A program made the position numbers and the translations under genes. A DNA stretch of 64,000 bases from positions 62,001 to 126,000 of the forward strand of contig CAKMKG010000010.1 in NCBI GenBank assembly GCA_927441425.1. The letters run 5' to 3'. The notes under the pieces are model-generated. The model was not told the origin of the DNA and did no database searches. It saw only the letters and a program-made list of their open reading frames with translations. Position 1 is the first letter of the stretch. Each line of letters begins with the position of its first letter. Shown here piece by piece: positions 36,380 to 46,279 of this stretch. The stretch comes from an uncultured Bacillota bacterium. GTDB taxonomy: Bacteria; Bacillota; Clostridia; Peptostreptococcales; Anaerovoracaceae.

Positions 36380-37693
36380 TTGTCAAAAGAGAAAAGTAAA
36401 AAGAACAGAATATTTATTGGGCCATCTGAGGCTAGCGGCTACTATTACAATTTATATATGGGTCTAAAAGAACTAGGCGAGGATGTTTCATTTATAAAAT
36501 TAGGTAGCAGTAAACATGGTTATAAAGAGGGCAAAGTGGATGCAAAGATTGTAAGGGGTTGTCAATTTGCAAACATGAAATGGAGAAACGCTAAAGATAA
36601 CTCAAAAAAAATTACATATCTATTCTGGAAGGGTGTATTTATTGCACTTCTCCCTTTCGTTTTTGTTTGGACTCTATTTAATTTTGATGTATTTATTTTT
36701 TCCGGAAGCCGGAGTTTCTTTAATTATTATGAACTCCCATTGCTTAAATTGTTAAGGAAAAAAACCATAAAATTAAGTTTGGGTTCACTAACCCGTCCGG
36801 CTTTTATCGATGGGACTGTAATTTATGGCTCATATGTTGGAACTGCACCCACAATAAATAAACTAATTAAAATAACAAAAAAACAAAAAAGATTAGTAAG
36901 CAGAATAGATAAATATTCATATGCAATACTTGATCATCCGCCGCAAGCACTTTTCCATGAGCGGAAATTTGTTTCTCTCACCAATATTGGTATCCCTTAT
37001 GATGTACAATCAAAACCTGTTTTAACATCAGAAAGTAATGATACTAAGAAAGTCAGAATACTACATGCACCATCCTACCGTTCACATAAGGGCACAGACA
37101 GTATTCGAAAAGTCATTGAAGAACTAACTGCTGAAGGTAAGGATATTGATTATGTAGAATTTTCAAACGTAGAAAATCACGTGATTTTGGACGAAATAAG
37201 CAAATGTGATCTTGTTATTGATGAAATGTATAGTGACGCCCCCATGGCTACATTAGTAGTTGAAGCTGCATCACTAGGAAAACCAACTGTTGTTGGCGGA
37301 TATTTTGCTGATTACCTGGATCAGCATTATAAACCAAACGAAATACCCCCATCAGTATTTGTGAAACCGGAAAAACTTAAAAGTGCACTTGAAACATTAA
37401 TTGAGGATAAATATTTAAGGCAATCCATAGGTCTTCAGGCAAAAGATTTTGTTAATAAAGAAATGGATCGCAAGGTAGTGGCTCAAAAAATATTAGCTGT
37501 GATCAATGGTGTCGCTCCTGAAGAATGGTATTTAGATCCGTACGAGTTGGACTATATCTATGGTTATGGCCTTAGCAAAGAGAAAATCAAGAGCATTGTT
37601 ATGGAAATGGTTAAAGTCGGAGGAATGAAAGCTTTGCAACTATATGATAAACCAAAGTTAGAAGAAATTTTTATTAAATTTATGAATGAATAA
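36380..37693 (+). CDS. Glycosyltransferase, GT-B fold
   Basis: About 437 residues. I place the start at TTG 36380, with GGAGG 6 nt upstream; an earlier in-frame TTG lies before that site. The N-terminal half (FIGPSEASGYYYNLYMGLK) has a short hydrophobic segment (about 80-105) and the C-terminal half has the GT4-like sugar-nucleotide region RILHAPSYRSHKGTD and VIDEMYSDAPMATLVVEAASLG (Glu in the E-x7-E position). No close family is recognised. It should add one of the special sugars to the lipid-linked chain. Confidence 0.7.
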   Translation: MSKEKSKKNRIFIGPSEASGYYYNLYMGLKELGEDVSFIKLGSSKHGYKEGKVDAKIVRGCQFANMKWRNAKDNSKKITYLFWKGVFIALLPFVFVWTLFNFDVFIFSGSRSFFNYYELPLLKLLRKKTIKLSLGSLTRPAFIDGTVIYGSYVGTAPTINKLIKITKKQKRLVSRIDKYSYAILDHPPQALFHERKFVSLTNIGIPYDVQSKPVLTSESNDTKKVRILHAPSYRSHKGTDSIRKVIEELTAEGKDIDYVEFSNVENHVILDEISKCDLVIDEMYSDAPMATLVVEAASLGKPTVVGGYFADYLDQHYKPNEIPPSVFVKPEKLKSALETLIEDKYLRQSIGLQAKDFVNKEMDRKVVAQKILAVINGVAPEEWYLDPYELDYIYGYGLSKEKIKSIVMEMVKVGGMKALQLYDKPKLEEIFIKFMNE

Positions 37694-37705
37694 TGGAGAA
37701 CTCAT

Positions 37706-39073
37706 ATGGATTTAATCAAAATATACAATCGGCTTCCTGTCTTTGCTCAGAATATAGCTTGCTATCATGAAGGTAAAAAAATCGCTAGTACAAGATTAAA
37801 TAATGATTTTCACAATTTGCTTTCAGAATATTTAGAGCGTTCAAAATGGTCAGAAGAAGAAATAGAATCCTATAGCAACCAAGGGTTATTACACTTAATC
37901 AGACATGCGTATGAAAGTGTTCCTTATTATAATAAAATATTTAAGGAATTAGGTGTTGAGCCCGAAGATATTAAATCTAAGGATGATTTGAGGTTATTGC
38001 CCATAATAAATAAAAAAACTATCATTGAGAATTTTGATGATTTCATATCCAATAAAGTAACCCCCGGTCAAAGGTTAATTTCGAGGACGAGTGGGACAAC
38101 AGGAACAGGATTTAAATTCTATACTACTTTAAATGCGATAAATGAGCAATGGGCTGTTTGGTGGAGATATCGAATAAACAATGGAATTAAGTACGGTACA
38201 AACTGCGCCGTATTTGGCGGTAAAACAATTGTGCCGGCGGAGCAAAAAAAACCTCCTTTTTTTAGATTTAACACCCCATGCAACCAAATATATTTTAGTG
38301 TATATCATATTAGTGAAACAAATCTAAAATATTACATTAATGCATTAAATAAATATAAAGTACCGTGGATACATGGATATACTTCTGCAATTGTTCTTTT
38401 GTCAAATCTTATGATGAAAGAAAATGTATCCTTAGACTATCAAATTGAGCATATAACAACAGGTTCTGAGAACTTGATGGAGCATCAAAAAAAAGCTATT
38501 TTTGATGCTTTCGGGGTTTGGCCGAAACAACACTATGGAGCAGCGGAAGGAGCTGCAAATATTTCCGAGAATTTTGAAGGTGAATTAAAGATAGATGAAG
38601 ACTTTTGTGTTATCGAATTTCTGGAAAACATAAATGATCAGTACCGAATGATAGGAACCAATTTAACCAATTATGCGATGCCATTTATCCGGTATGATAC
38701 TGGTGATCTGGTTACCTTAGAAAAGGAATGCGGTAATGTTCCTTCACTTCGTATAAAAGATATCGATGGACGGAAAGAGGATTATGTTTTATTGCCTGAT
38801 GGAACCAAGATTGGCAGAATGAATTTAATTTTTCTATACTTAACCAACATCGTTGAAGCGCAAATTATTCAGTCTAACCTAAGAGAGATTAATATTTATC
38901 TCGTGGTTAACAGCAACTATAGTGACATTGATGAAAAGGCTCTTTTAGATGCTTGCAAATTGAAACTTGGGGAAAAAATAAGAATCAATCTTATTTATGT
39001 TGAAAAGATTCCAAGGACAGCAAATGGGAAATTAAGATTTGTAATTAATGAAATGGAAAATGGAAAATTATAG
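37706..39073 (+). CDS. CapK/PaaK-like adenylate-forming enzyme
   Basis: A 455-residue protein of the phenylacetate-CoA ligase superfamily. SRTSGTTGTGFKF (about residue 131) is the P-loop for ATP, HYGAAEGA (about 273) and RYDTGDL (about 330) are the A3/A5 and A7 motifs, and the end RTANGKLRFV holds the C-terminal Lys. CapK-type members in capsule loci have unknown substrates and may activate an acid for attachment to a sugar. It follows the glycosyltransferase by 12 bp. Confidence 0.8.
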   Translation: MDLIKIYNRLPVFAQNIACYHEGKKIASTRLNNDFHNLLSEYLERSKWSEEEIESYSNQGLLHLIRHAYESVPYYNKIFKELGVEPEDIKSKDDLRLLPIINKKTIIENFDDFISNKVTPGQRLISRTSGTTGTGFKFYTTLNAINEQWAVWWRYRINNGIKYGTNCAVFGGKTIVPAEQKKPPFFRFNTPCNQIYFSVYHISETNLKYYINALNKYKVPWIHGYTSAIVLLSNLMMKENVSLDYQIEHITTGSENLMEHQKKAIFDAFGVWPKQHYGAAEGAANISENFEGELKIDEDFCVIEFLENINDQYRMIGTNLTNYAMPFIRYDTGDLVTLEKECGNVPSLRIKDIDGRKEDYVLLPDGTKIGRMNLIFLYLTNIVEAQIIQSNLREINIYLVVNSNYSDIDEKALLDACKLKLGEKIRINLIYVEKIPRTANGKLRFVINEMENGKL

Positions 39074-39112
39074 ATAGCATTCGATAATGTAATTTTAAGA
39101 AAGGGAGTTTCG

Positions 39113-41275
39113 ATGAAACAAATCTTACAATATATAAAAAATGGAGACACAAAAGTGGAAGAAGTATCCCCTCCTGTTCTGAAAAATGGCGGCGTCTTAG
39201 TTAAGAATTTATATTCCCTGATTAGCGTCGGAACGGAAAAGATGGTAGTAGATATTGCTAAAAAAAGTTATATCGGTAAGGCGAAAGAACGGCCAGATCA
39301 GGTAAAACAGGTGATAGATAAGGTTAAACTTGAGGGCCTATGGACTACTTATAAAAAAGTAATGGATAAGCTGGATGAACCAATGGGATTAGGTTATAGT
39401 TCAGTTGGACAAGTTGTTGCAGTAGCTGATGATGTTGATGAATTTAAAGTTGGGGATTTTGTGGCATGCGCAGGAGGCTCTCATGCCGAAGTGACATTTA
39501 CACCTAAAAATCTAGTCATCAAAGTAAAAGATGATGACAAACTAAGATATTATGCCTATGTAACATTAGGCAGCATTGCAATGCAGGGAATCCGGCAAGC
39601 GGACGTAACTCTGGGAGAGAATGTAGCAGTCATCGGGCTCGGACTGGTAGGACAAATTACAGTTCAATTATTAAAGGCTGCCGGTTGTAGAGTCATAGGA
39701 ATTGATGTCAATGAGGAAAGAGTTCGACTTGCAGAAAAATGCGGCGCTGATGAAGTAGTAAATTCCAAAATCAGTGATCCAAAAATTGCTGTATTAAATT
39801 TTACAAACGGATATGGTGCTGACAAGGTTGTTTTAACTGCGTCAAGTAAGGATAATGCGATAACGGAATTGGCCGGTGAAATCGCACGAGACAGAGCGAT
39901 TATCTCTTCTGTTGGTGCTGTTAAAATGGATATTCCAAGGAAAGTCTTTTACGAAAAAGAATTGGATTTAAGGTTATCCAGATCCTATGGCCCTGGGAGA
40001 TATGACCGGCAATATGAGGAAAAAGGACATGATTATCCAATCGGTTATGTTCGCTGGACAGAAAAACGTAATATGCAAGAATTTGCGCGCCTTATCCAAG
40101 ATGGCTTAGTAAATATGGAATTACTAACGACACATATATTTGATCTTGAAGAGGCAGAAAAGGCATATGAGCTTGTAACCGAAAATCCTCGAAAAGAAGA
40201 CTTTCTGGGAGTACTCTTTCAATATAAACAAAACCAACAAGATAGAGTTTTTAATACAAAAATTGAGAATAAAAATAAAGTTATAAAAAAAGAGTCAAAA
40301 ATTGGTATCGGCCTAATCGGTGCGGGAAATTTTGCAAAAGTAACAATGATGCCTTTACTTTCTAAAGTACAAGATTTGAATTTTGTAGGTGTGGTATCTG
40401 CAAAAGGAATTAGTGGAAACGTGATTGCAAAGAAATACGGATTTGATTATGCCACATCAGATTATTTAGAGTTGCTAGAAGACGATTCCGTTAATCTTGC
40501 AATTATTGCAACGAATCATAACCTGCATTCACAGATGGTTTGTGATTGTTTAGAAAAGGGAAAGCATGTATATGTGGAAAAACCTCTTGCGATTGACAAA
40601 GCGGGATTAGAGCATATAATTGATTCAAAAAACCTACCCGCAGCTATCGGTAGTCAGGTAATCGTGGGCTTTAACAGGCGGTATGCATTACACATTATTG
40701 AAGCACAAAAAGTTATGGACAGCAAGCAGCCGATGATGGTAAATTATCGAATCAATGCAGGTTATATCCCTAAAAGCCACTGGGTAAACGATATCAATAT
40801 TGGTGGAGGCAGAATTATAGGAGAGTGTTGCCATTTTATTGATCTAATTGGGTATCTGGTAAACTCTGAGCCTGACAGAATTTCTTCAAATTCTGCCGTC
40901 TTAAAAAGTGGAGATTATATTGATGAGGATAATGTAATTATCACGATACAATATAAAAACGGATCTATCGGAAGCATTATGTATACTTCGTTGGGGGATA
41001 AAAGTTTTCCAAAGGAAAGAATTGAGATATATCAGAATAGCTCAGTCTTTGTTATTGATGATTTTATCAAGGGGACATATACTAAAAATGGCAGAACTAA
41101 GAAAATCAATCTCAAGAAACAAGATAAAGGGTTTCTTCGGCTTTATGAAAATATTGTTGAAAGCCTGACTTCGGGATCAGAGCTTATGAATTTTGAAAAC
41201 CTTTGTATGACTACTTCTACTACTTTTGAAGTTTTAAATCAATTAAAGAAAGGTAGAACTGCAAATGATATTTAG
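39113..41275 (+). CDS. Fused zinc-type alcohol dehydrogenase and Gfo/Idh/MocA oxidoreductase
   Basis: A 720-residue two-domain oxidoreductase. Residues 1-380 are an MDR dehydrogenase (IGLGLVGQITVQLLKAAG at about 177 is the NAD fold; zinc Cys residues are largely absent). Residues 395-715 are a Gfo/Idh/MocA domain (GLIGAGNFAKV and YVEKPLAID, which holds the catalytic Lys). Such fusions are common in glycan loci beside heparinase-like genes, as here, and their substrate is unknown; a double oxidation or epimerisation of a sugar is possible. It overlaps the next gene by 11 nt. Confidence 0.85.
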   Translation: MKQILQYIKNGDTKVEEVSPPVLKNGGVLVKNLYSLISVGTEKMVVDIAKKSYIGKAKERPDQVKQVIDKVKLEGLWTTYKKVMDKLDEPMGLGYSSVGQVVAVADDVDEFKVGDFVACAGGSHAEVTFTPKNLVIKVKDDDKLRYYAYVTLGSIAMQGIRQADVTLGENVAVIGLGLVGQITVQLLKAAGCRVIGIDVNEERVRLAEKCGADEVVNSKISDPKIAVLNFTNGYGADKVVLTASSKDNAITELAGEIARDRAIISSVGAVKMDIPRKVFYEKELDLRLSRSYGPGRYDRQYEEKGHDYPIGYVRWTEKRNMQEFARLIQDGLVNMELLTTHIFDLEEAEKAYELVTENPRKEDFLGVLFQYKQNQQDRVFNTKIENKNKVIKKESKIGIGLIGAGNFAKVTMMPLLSKVQDLNFVGVVSAKGISGNVIAKKYGFDYATSDYLELLEDDSVNLAIIATNHNLHSQMVCDCLEKGKHVYVEKPLAIDKAGLEHIIDSKNLPAAIGSQVIVGFNRRYALHIIEAQKVMDSKQPMMVNYRINAGYIPKSHWVNDINIGGGRIIGECCHFIDLIGYLVNSEPDRISSNSAVLKSGDYIDEDNVIITIQYKNGSIGSIMYTSLGDKSFPKERIEIYQNSSVFVIDDFIKGTYTKNGRTKKINLKKQDKGFLRLYENIVESLTSGSELMNFENLCMTTSTTFEVLNQLKKGRTANDI

Positions 41276-43208
41276 AAATATACGGCAGTTGTACTATATC
41301 TATAAGACAATGGGATTAAAGTGGACTGCCTATAGAGTAGGATATGAATTACGTAAAAAGACAGGATTATTAAAACGTAAGTTCCAGTATAAAAAAGTCA
41401 TTGATGATATTGTTGAAGATCCTCAACTAATTAAGTCAGCTTTAAGCCATTTGATTTTTAACGATAGTTTTACTTTTGACTACAATGAAAATGAAAAACA
41501 AATTATTGAGGAAGCAAACGATATCTGTATAGGAAAATTTAAATATTTTAGTGATAAATTCTACAAGTTATCAGAATCTGATTCTGTCGCGGATATCAAT
41601 TGGCATCGAAATCCTGTAAACGGATATGAGTATCCGCGGAAGGACCATTGGTTGCAAATTGAAGAACTGGCTGCACAAGCGGGGGATGTTAAACTGGTAT
41701 GGGAACCATCAAGATTTGGTTGGGTTTTTACACTCGTTAGGGCCTATAAAATTACGAATGACATAAAGTATGCAGAGTTTTTTTGGCTGATTTTCGAAGG
41801 TTGGATTGAGAATAATCCTCCTGAACTTGGGATCAATTGGAAATGCGGACAGGAAATAAGCATGCGGGTGATAAGCTTGGTTTTCGGATTATATTATTTG
41901 TATCAATCGGAAACATCGAGTGATAGTAGATTGTTAAAGGCAGTAAATTTTATTTATTATTCGGGGCTACATGTTGAGCGTCACTTCGAATTCGCTTTGC
42001 ATTCTGTAAAAAATAATCATACAATCAGCGAGGCCGTTGGTATGTTTACGGTTGGTGCAGTATTTCCATTTTTTAAGTCAGCGCAAAGGCTAAGGGAAAA
42101 AGGAAAGAAATATGTTGAGAAAGTTGTACCGGAGCAAATATATACAGACGGGAGCTACTTGCAACACTCGATGACTTATGAGCGACTTGTAATTGATACA
42201 CTTTCATGGTACCTGAAGTTAGCGAAAGCATATAAAACAACTGTAAGTAAAAAATTAGAAACCAGATTAGATGTGGCGATCTATTTTCTGTTTCAAATGC
42301 TGGATGCCAAGAGTGGGAATCTTCCCAATTATGGAAACAATGACGGGTGTCTATTGTTTCCGTTAACAAATTGCAGCTATACAGATTTCCGCCCATCATT
42401 AGAGAGCTTATATTATCAATTACATAGTAAAAGTTTATTTGGTTATGGCGTTTGGAGCGAGCAAGCATACTGGTTCGAACGCGATTACAATAACACTTTG
42501 ATTGATCATATAAAAAAAGAATCGTGTAGGTTTCCAATAGGGGGCTATTACACACTGAATAAAAACGATATATTCGTAATGGTAAGGTGCGGAAAATATA
42601 AAGATAGGCCCGGGCATGCGGATATGCTACATGCTGATATATGGATAGATGGCAGCAATGTTTTTATGGATGCGGGTACTTATTCCTATAATACGGAAGC
42701 CGCTTTAATAGATTATTTTGTCGGTACAAGAAGTCACAACACATTAATGGTAAATTATAAAAACCAAATGGAAAAGGGAGGCCGTTTCATCTGGCTTAAT
42801 TGGGTAGAAGGCAAAGAGCTGGATTTTCGAGTGGATGATGGGTTGACGCAACTCAAGGGAAGAATAAATAATTATCAGGGTGTTAATCACGAAAGGACGA
42901 TTTATATTGATAATGATGGTTGCACAATACGAGATGAAGTGACCATAAATGATAATATGATGAAAGAACTTGAGTTTAGTTGGCTTACTAAATTTCATAT
43001 TGAGAAGAAGGGGAATTCTGATTTTGTTTTAAGTAATAACGGGAATTGCTATTTGTTTTCTATTCAAAGCGAGAGTCAAATAGATATTGAGATTGAAAAA
43101 GCTTGGTATTCAAGCTTCTATAATCATAAAGACAAAGCGAATGCGATCAAGACAAGAAGTACTACCGACAAAGATTTTAAGATTAGATTTAATTTGAAAA
43201 GGATGTAA
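41265..43208 (+). CDS. Heparinase II/III or alginate-lyase-like protein
   Basis: A 647-residue protein. Residues 90-370 form an alpha-barrel of the Hepar_II_III N-terminal type (WHRNPVNGYEYPRKDHW, NWKCGQEISMR, VKNNHTISEAVG), with the catalytic-type Asn-His pair (NNH) and Tyr in MTYERL. The C-terminal beta-sandwich (450-640) has GHADMLHADIWIDG and GTYSYN, family hallmarks. There is no signal peptide, so it would act inside unless exported otherwise. In glycan operons such proteins may trim or edit uronic-acid-containing chains, and uronic acids are made in this operon. Confidence 0.82.
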   Translation: MIFRNIRQLYYIYKTMGLKWTAYRVGYELRKKTGLLKRKFQYKKVIDDIVEDPQLIKSALSHLIFNDSFTFDYNENEKQIIEEANDICIGKFKYFSDKFYKLSESDSVADINWHRNPVNGYEYPRKDHWLQIEELAAQAGDVKLVWEPSRFGWVFTLVRAYKITNDIKYAEFFWLIFEGWIENNPPELGINWKCGQEISMRVISLVFGLYYLYQSETSSDSRLLKAVNFIYYSGLHVERHFEFALHSVKNNHTISEAVGMFTVGAVFPFFKSAQRLREKGKKYVEKVVPEQIYTDGSYLQHSMTYERLVIDTLSWYLKLAKAYKTTVSKKLETRLDVAIYFLFQMLDAKSGNLPNYGNNDGCLLFPLTNCSYTDFRPSLESLYYQLHSKSLFGYGVWSEQAYWFERDYNNTLIDHIKKESCRFPIGGYYTLNKNDIFVMVRCGKYKDRPGHADMLHADIWIDGSNVFMDAGTYSYNTEAALIDYFVGTRSHNTLMVNYKNQMEKGGRFIWLNWVEGKELDFRVDDGLTQLKGRINNYQGVNHERTIYIDNDGCTIRDEVTINDNMMKELEFSWLTKFHIEKKGNSDFVLSNNGNCYLFSIQSESQIDIEIEKAWYSSFYNHKDKANAIKTRSTTDKDFKIRFNLKRM

Positions 43209-43210
43209 TT

Positions 43211-44446
43211 ATGCATATAGTGATTGTTCATCAGTATTTTTTACATAAAGGACAAGGCGGTGGGTCAAGAGTGAACCAACTTGTTAAGTTCTGGTCCGAA
43301 AAAGGCCATAAAATTACAGTAATATGTGGCATGGTAGATATGGCATCCGGAGAAAAATTTAAAGAATACAAGGGTAAAATATTTGCTAAGGAGAAATACG
43401 GCAATAATATAAACTTAATTCGATGTCATGTTTCCCCGGCCTATAATATTAACTTTATCGGAAGACTGTGGGCATATTTTTCATTTACATGCTTCTCGAC
43501 GCTGGCAGGTATTTTTATTCGCAAGGGAGATATTTTACTGACCACATCTCCACCTCTAACTGTTGCAATAACCGGGCGTATTATTAGTATGTTGAAAAAA
43601 ATGCCTTGGATTTTTGAAGTGAGAGATTTATGGCCTGAATCTGCCATTGACACCGGTGTGTTAAATAATAAAATCTTAATCAGAATTTCCTACTATATTG
43701 AAAAAATGGCATACAAAAAATCCCGATTGATTAATGTGCTTACCCCCGCTTTTAAAAAGGTTTTAATAGAGAGTAAGGGTATCGATGAGAATAAAATAAT
43801 TGAGATCCCTAATGGAGCAGACTTAGACATTATTAATCCGGGAGAAAAAAATAACTGGGTCAGAGAACAATATGGTCTTCAAGACAAATTTGTGATCGTA
43901 TATCTTGGTGCACATGGCGTAGCAAATAAGCTTAGTCAAATTTTAGACGCAGCTCAGTTGCTAAAAGAATATGAAGATATCGTCTTCATGCTCATAGGAA
44001 CGGGTATGGAAAAAAATAAATTAGTAGATAGAGCAAAGCAGGAATCTATTAATAATGTTATTTTTATTGAGCCTCAATCAAAAGAGAAAATAGTAGATTT
44101 TTGCCGTGCTGCTGACGTAGGAACTGCTGTTTTACAAAAAAACGATACCTTCAAGACTGTGTATCCAAATAAGGTATTTGACTATATGTCTTGTAAAAAA
44201 CCAATAATTTTAGCGATTGACGGTGTTGCAAGAAAATTAATTGAGGATGCAAATTCCGGATTATTTGTTGAACCGGAAAACCCAAATGAATTCTACAATG
44301 CAGTATTACGATTATATTCCAATAGAGAATTATTGGATCAATATGGTGAAAACGGTTATCAATTTGTTACTGAAAATTTCTCTAGGGAGATTCTTGCAAA
44401 TAAATATTTAGACGCGATCGAAGGGATAAATAATGCGAATAATTAA
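43211..44446 (+). CDS. GT4 family glycosyltransferase
   Basis: A 411-residue GT-B enzyme of the WbuB kind. The start ATG follows the previous stop by 2 nt with AAAGGAT upstream. HQYFLHKGQGGGSRV marks the N-terminal acceptor domain; IPNGADLDI (about residue 196), YLGAHG, and the donor motif around GTAVLQKNDTFKTVYPNKVFDYMSC define the GT4 type. WbuB-like enzymes add the second sugar onto a lipid-linked N-acetyl sugar. It overlaps the next gene by 14 nt. Confidence 0.88.
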   Translation: MHIVIVHQYFLHKGQGGGSRVNQLVKFWSEKGHKITVICGMVDMASGEKFKEYKGKIFAKEKYGNNINLIRCHVSPAYNINFIGRLWAYFSFTCFSTLAGIFIRKGDILLTTSPPLTVAITGRIISMLKKMPWIFEVRDLWPESAIDTGVLNNKILIRISYYIEKMAYKKSRLINVLTPAFKKVLIESKGIDENKIIEIPNGADLDIINPGEKNNWVREQYGLQDKFVIVYLGAHGVANKLSQILDAAQLLKEYEDIVFMLIGTGMEKNKLVDRAKQESINNVIFIEPQSKEKIVDFCRAADVGTAVLQKNDTFKTVYPNKVFDYMSCKKPIILAIDGVARKLIEDANSGLFVEPENPNEFYNAVLRLYSNRELLDQYGENGYQFVTENFSREILANKYLDAIEGINNANN

Positions 44447-45650
44447 CGTAATAGGATTAGGATATATCGGTTTGCCTACCGCATTGATGCTATCAGCAAA
44501 CGGAAATAGAGTAATTGGCACAGATTTTAATATCGATATTATAAACGGATTAAATAATAGAAATATAGATTTCAAAGAAAATGGGTTGGAAGATCTTTTC
44601 CAAAAGGCGATTGATTCTGGAATCATTTTTACTCAAAGCTATGTGAAGGCTGATTATTATATTATAGCGGTACCTACGCCATATATGAAAGAGAGTAAAC
44701 AAATAGACTCAAAACATGTAGAAGAAGCGGTTCGAATGGTATTAAATATTTGCGAAATGGGCTCTGTTATCATCATTGAATCAACAATATCTCCAGGGAC
44801 AATTGATCGATTTATTAGACCCATTTGTTCTGAGTTTGGCACCGAAGTACATTTAGTCCATGCTCCGGAAAGAATCATTCCAGGTAATATGATTTTTGAA
44901 CTGGAAAATAATGCGAGAACAATTGGCGCCGATACTGTAGAAATTGGATTGAGAGTTAAATCTATTTATGAATCATTCTGCAAATCTTCTATAGAATTGA
45001 CGGATGTAAAAACAGCAGAAATGTCAAAAGTCGTTGAAAATACGTATCGGGATATTAATATAGCCTTTGCGAATGAATTGGCAAAAATTTGCAGAGCTAG
45101 CGGCGTGGATGTTTATGAGATTATTAGAATCGCTAATTTACATCCAAGGGTAAATATTTTACAACCTGGTCCTGGCGTGGGCGGACACTGTATTTCTGTA
45201 GATCCTTGGTTTTTAGTTGGTGATTTTCCGGAATTGACAAATCTCATATCTACTGCAAGGGAAACGAATGACAGTATGCCGAGATATGTATATAACAGAA
45301 TCGTTGAAATTATGAAGATTAATAATGTTTTTGATTTCACTAAGGTGGGGTTGTACGGATTAACTTATAAGGAAGACGTTGATGATGTAAGAGAGAGCCC
45401 AACATTACAATTTATGGATATATTAAGCGAGAAAGAAAAAAATTCAATTGCAGTATATGATCCAATGGTTAACGTACAATTGTATAGAAACCAATATAAT
45501 AATTTCGGAGAATTTTTAAATGAAATCGAATTATTAGTTGTAATGGTTGGACACAACCATATTAAAGTGAATTCCGAAATGGTTAAAAATAAAATTATTT
45601 ATGATACCAGAAATATATTGAATCATATCCAACATAAATACACCTTATAA
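44433..45650 (+). CDS. wecC: WecC-like UDP-sugar 6-dehydrogenase (UDP-ManNAc type)
   Basis: A 405-residue NAD-dependent dehydrogenase in the UDP-glucose dehydrogenase superfamily. GLGYIGLPTA is the NAD-binding loop, VHAPERIIPGN and the catalytic GPGVGGHCISVDPWF (Cys253) are complete. The VDPWF ending is the WecC (UDP-N-acetylmannosamine) form; WbpA for UDP-GlcNAc has IDPFYL. So the direct product may be UDP-ManNAcA. If the enzyme also serves the WbpB-E-D route, substrate tolerance would be needed. Confidence 0.85.
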   Translation: MRIINVIGLGYIGLPTALMLSANGNRVIGTDFNIDIINGLNNRNIDFKENGLEDLFQKAIDSGIIFTQSYVKADYYIIAVPTPYMKESKQIDSKHVEEAVRMVLNICEMGSVIIIESTISPGTIDRFIRPICSEFGTEVHLVHAPERIIPGNMIFELENNARTIGADTVEIGLRVKSIYESFCKSSIELTDVKTAEMSKVVENTYRDINIAFANELAKICRASGVDVYEIIRIANLHPRVNILQPGPGVGGHCISVDPWFLVGDFPELTNLISTARETNDSMPRYVYNRIVEIMKINNVFDFTKVGLYGLTYKEDVDDVRESPTLQFMDILSEKEKNSIAVYDPMVNVQLYRNQYNNFGEFLNEIELLVVMVGHNHIKVNSEMVKNKIIYDTRNILNHIQHKYTL

Positions 45651-45664
45651 ACTACGAGGTTGAA

Positions 45665-46279
45665 ATGAAATTTAGTGTAAAAAGAGTATTTGATATAATA
45701 GCTTCTTTAGTATTAATAATAATAGCCTTTCCTTTACTTATTTTGATAGGCGTACTTGTAAGAATAAAGCTTGGTTCGCCGGTTTTATTTAGGCAGGAAA
45801 GGCCTGGCAAACAAAATAAAATATTTATGATCTATAAATTTCGAACTATGAATAATCGCATGGATACAAATGGAAACCTACAGCCCGACAAGGCTAGATT
45901 AACCAGATTTGGAAGCCTGTTAAGGAAAACGAGTATGGATGAGTTACCGGAGCTTTTTAACATTTTAAAAGGTGATATGAGTTTTGTGGGGCCAAGACCT
46001 TTGCTTGTTCAGTATTTAACCAGATATAACTCAGATCAAATTAGAAGACACGAGGTTCGACCGGGATTAACAGGCTGGGCTCAGGTGAATGGCAGAAATG
46101 CGATTACCTGGGAAGAGAAATTTGATTTAGATGTTTGGTACGTTGATAATTGGTCGTTGTGGCTGGATCTTAAAATCATCATGAAAACCATATTAGTAGT
46201 TTTGAAAAGAAATGGCATCAATGCGGAAGGGGAAGCTACAATAGGTGAGTTTGTAGGCAGTAAGGGGGATAAAAATTGA
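45665..46279 (+). CDS. pglC: PglC-like phosphoglycosyl transferase
   Basis: A 204-residue monotopic transferase with a single re-entrant N-terminal membrane segment (residues 8-32). The core is MIYKFRTM, then TSMDELPELFNILKGDMSFVGPRP, with the Asp-Glu catalytic dyad in MDELP. Size and motifs match the small family that puts bacillosamine-1-phosphate or a similar sugar on undecaprenyl phosphate. This makes it the chain-starting enzyme of the operon. It shares an overlapping TTGA stop/start with the next gene. Confidence 0.88.
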   Translation: MKFSVKRVFDIIASLVLIIIAFPLLILIGVLVRIKLGSPVLFRQERPGKQNKIFMIYKFRTMNNRMDTNGNLQPDKARLTRFGSLLRKTSMDELPELFNILKGDMSFVGPRPLLVQYLTRYNSDQIRRHEVRPGLTGWAQVNGRNAITWEEKFDLDVWYVDNWSLWLDLKIIMKTILVVLKRNGINAEGEATIGEFVGSKGDKN

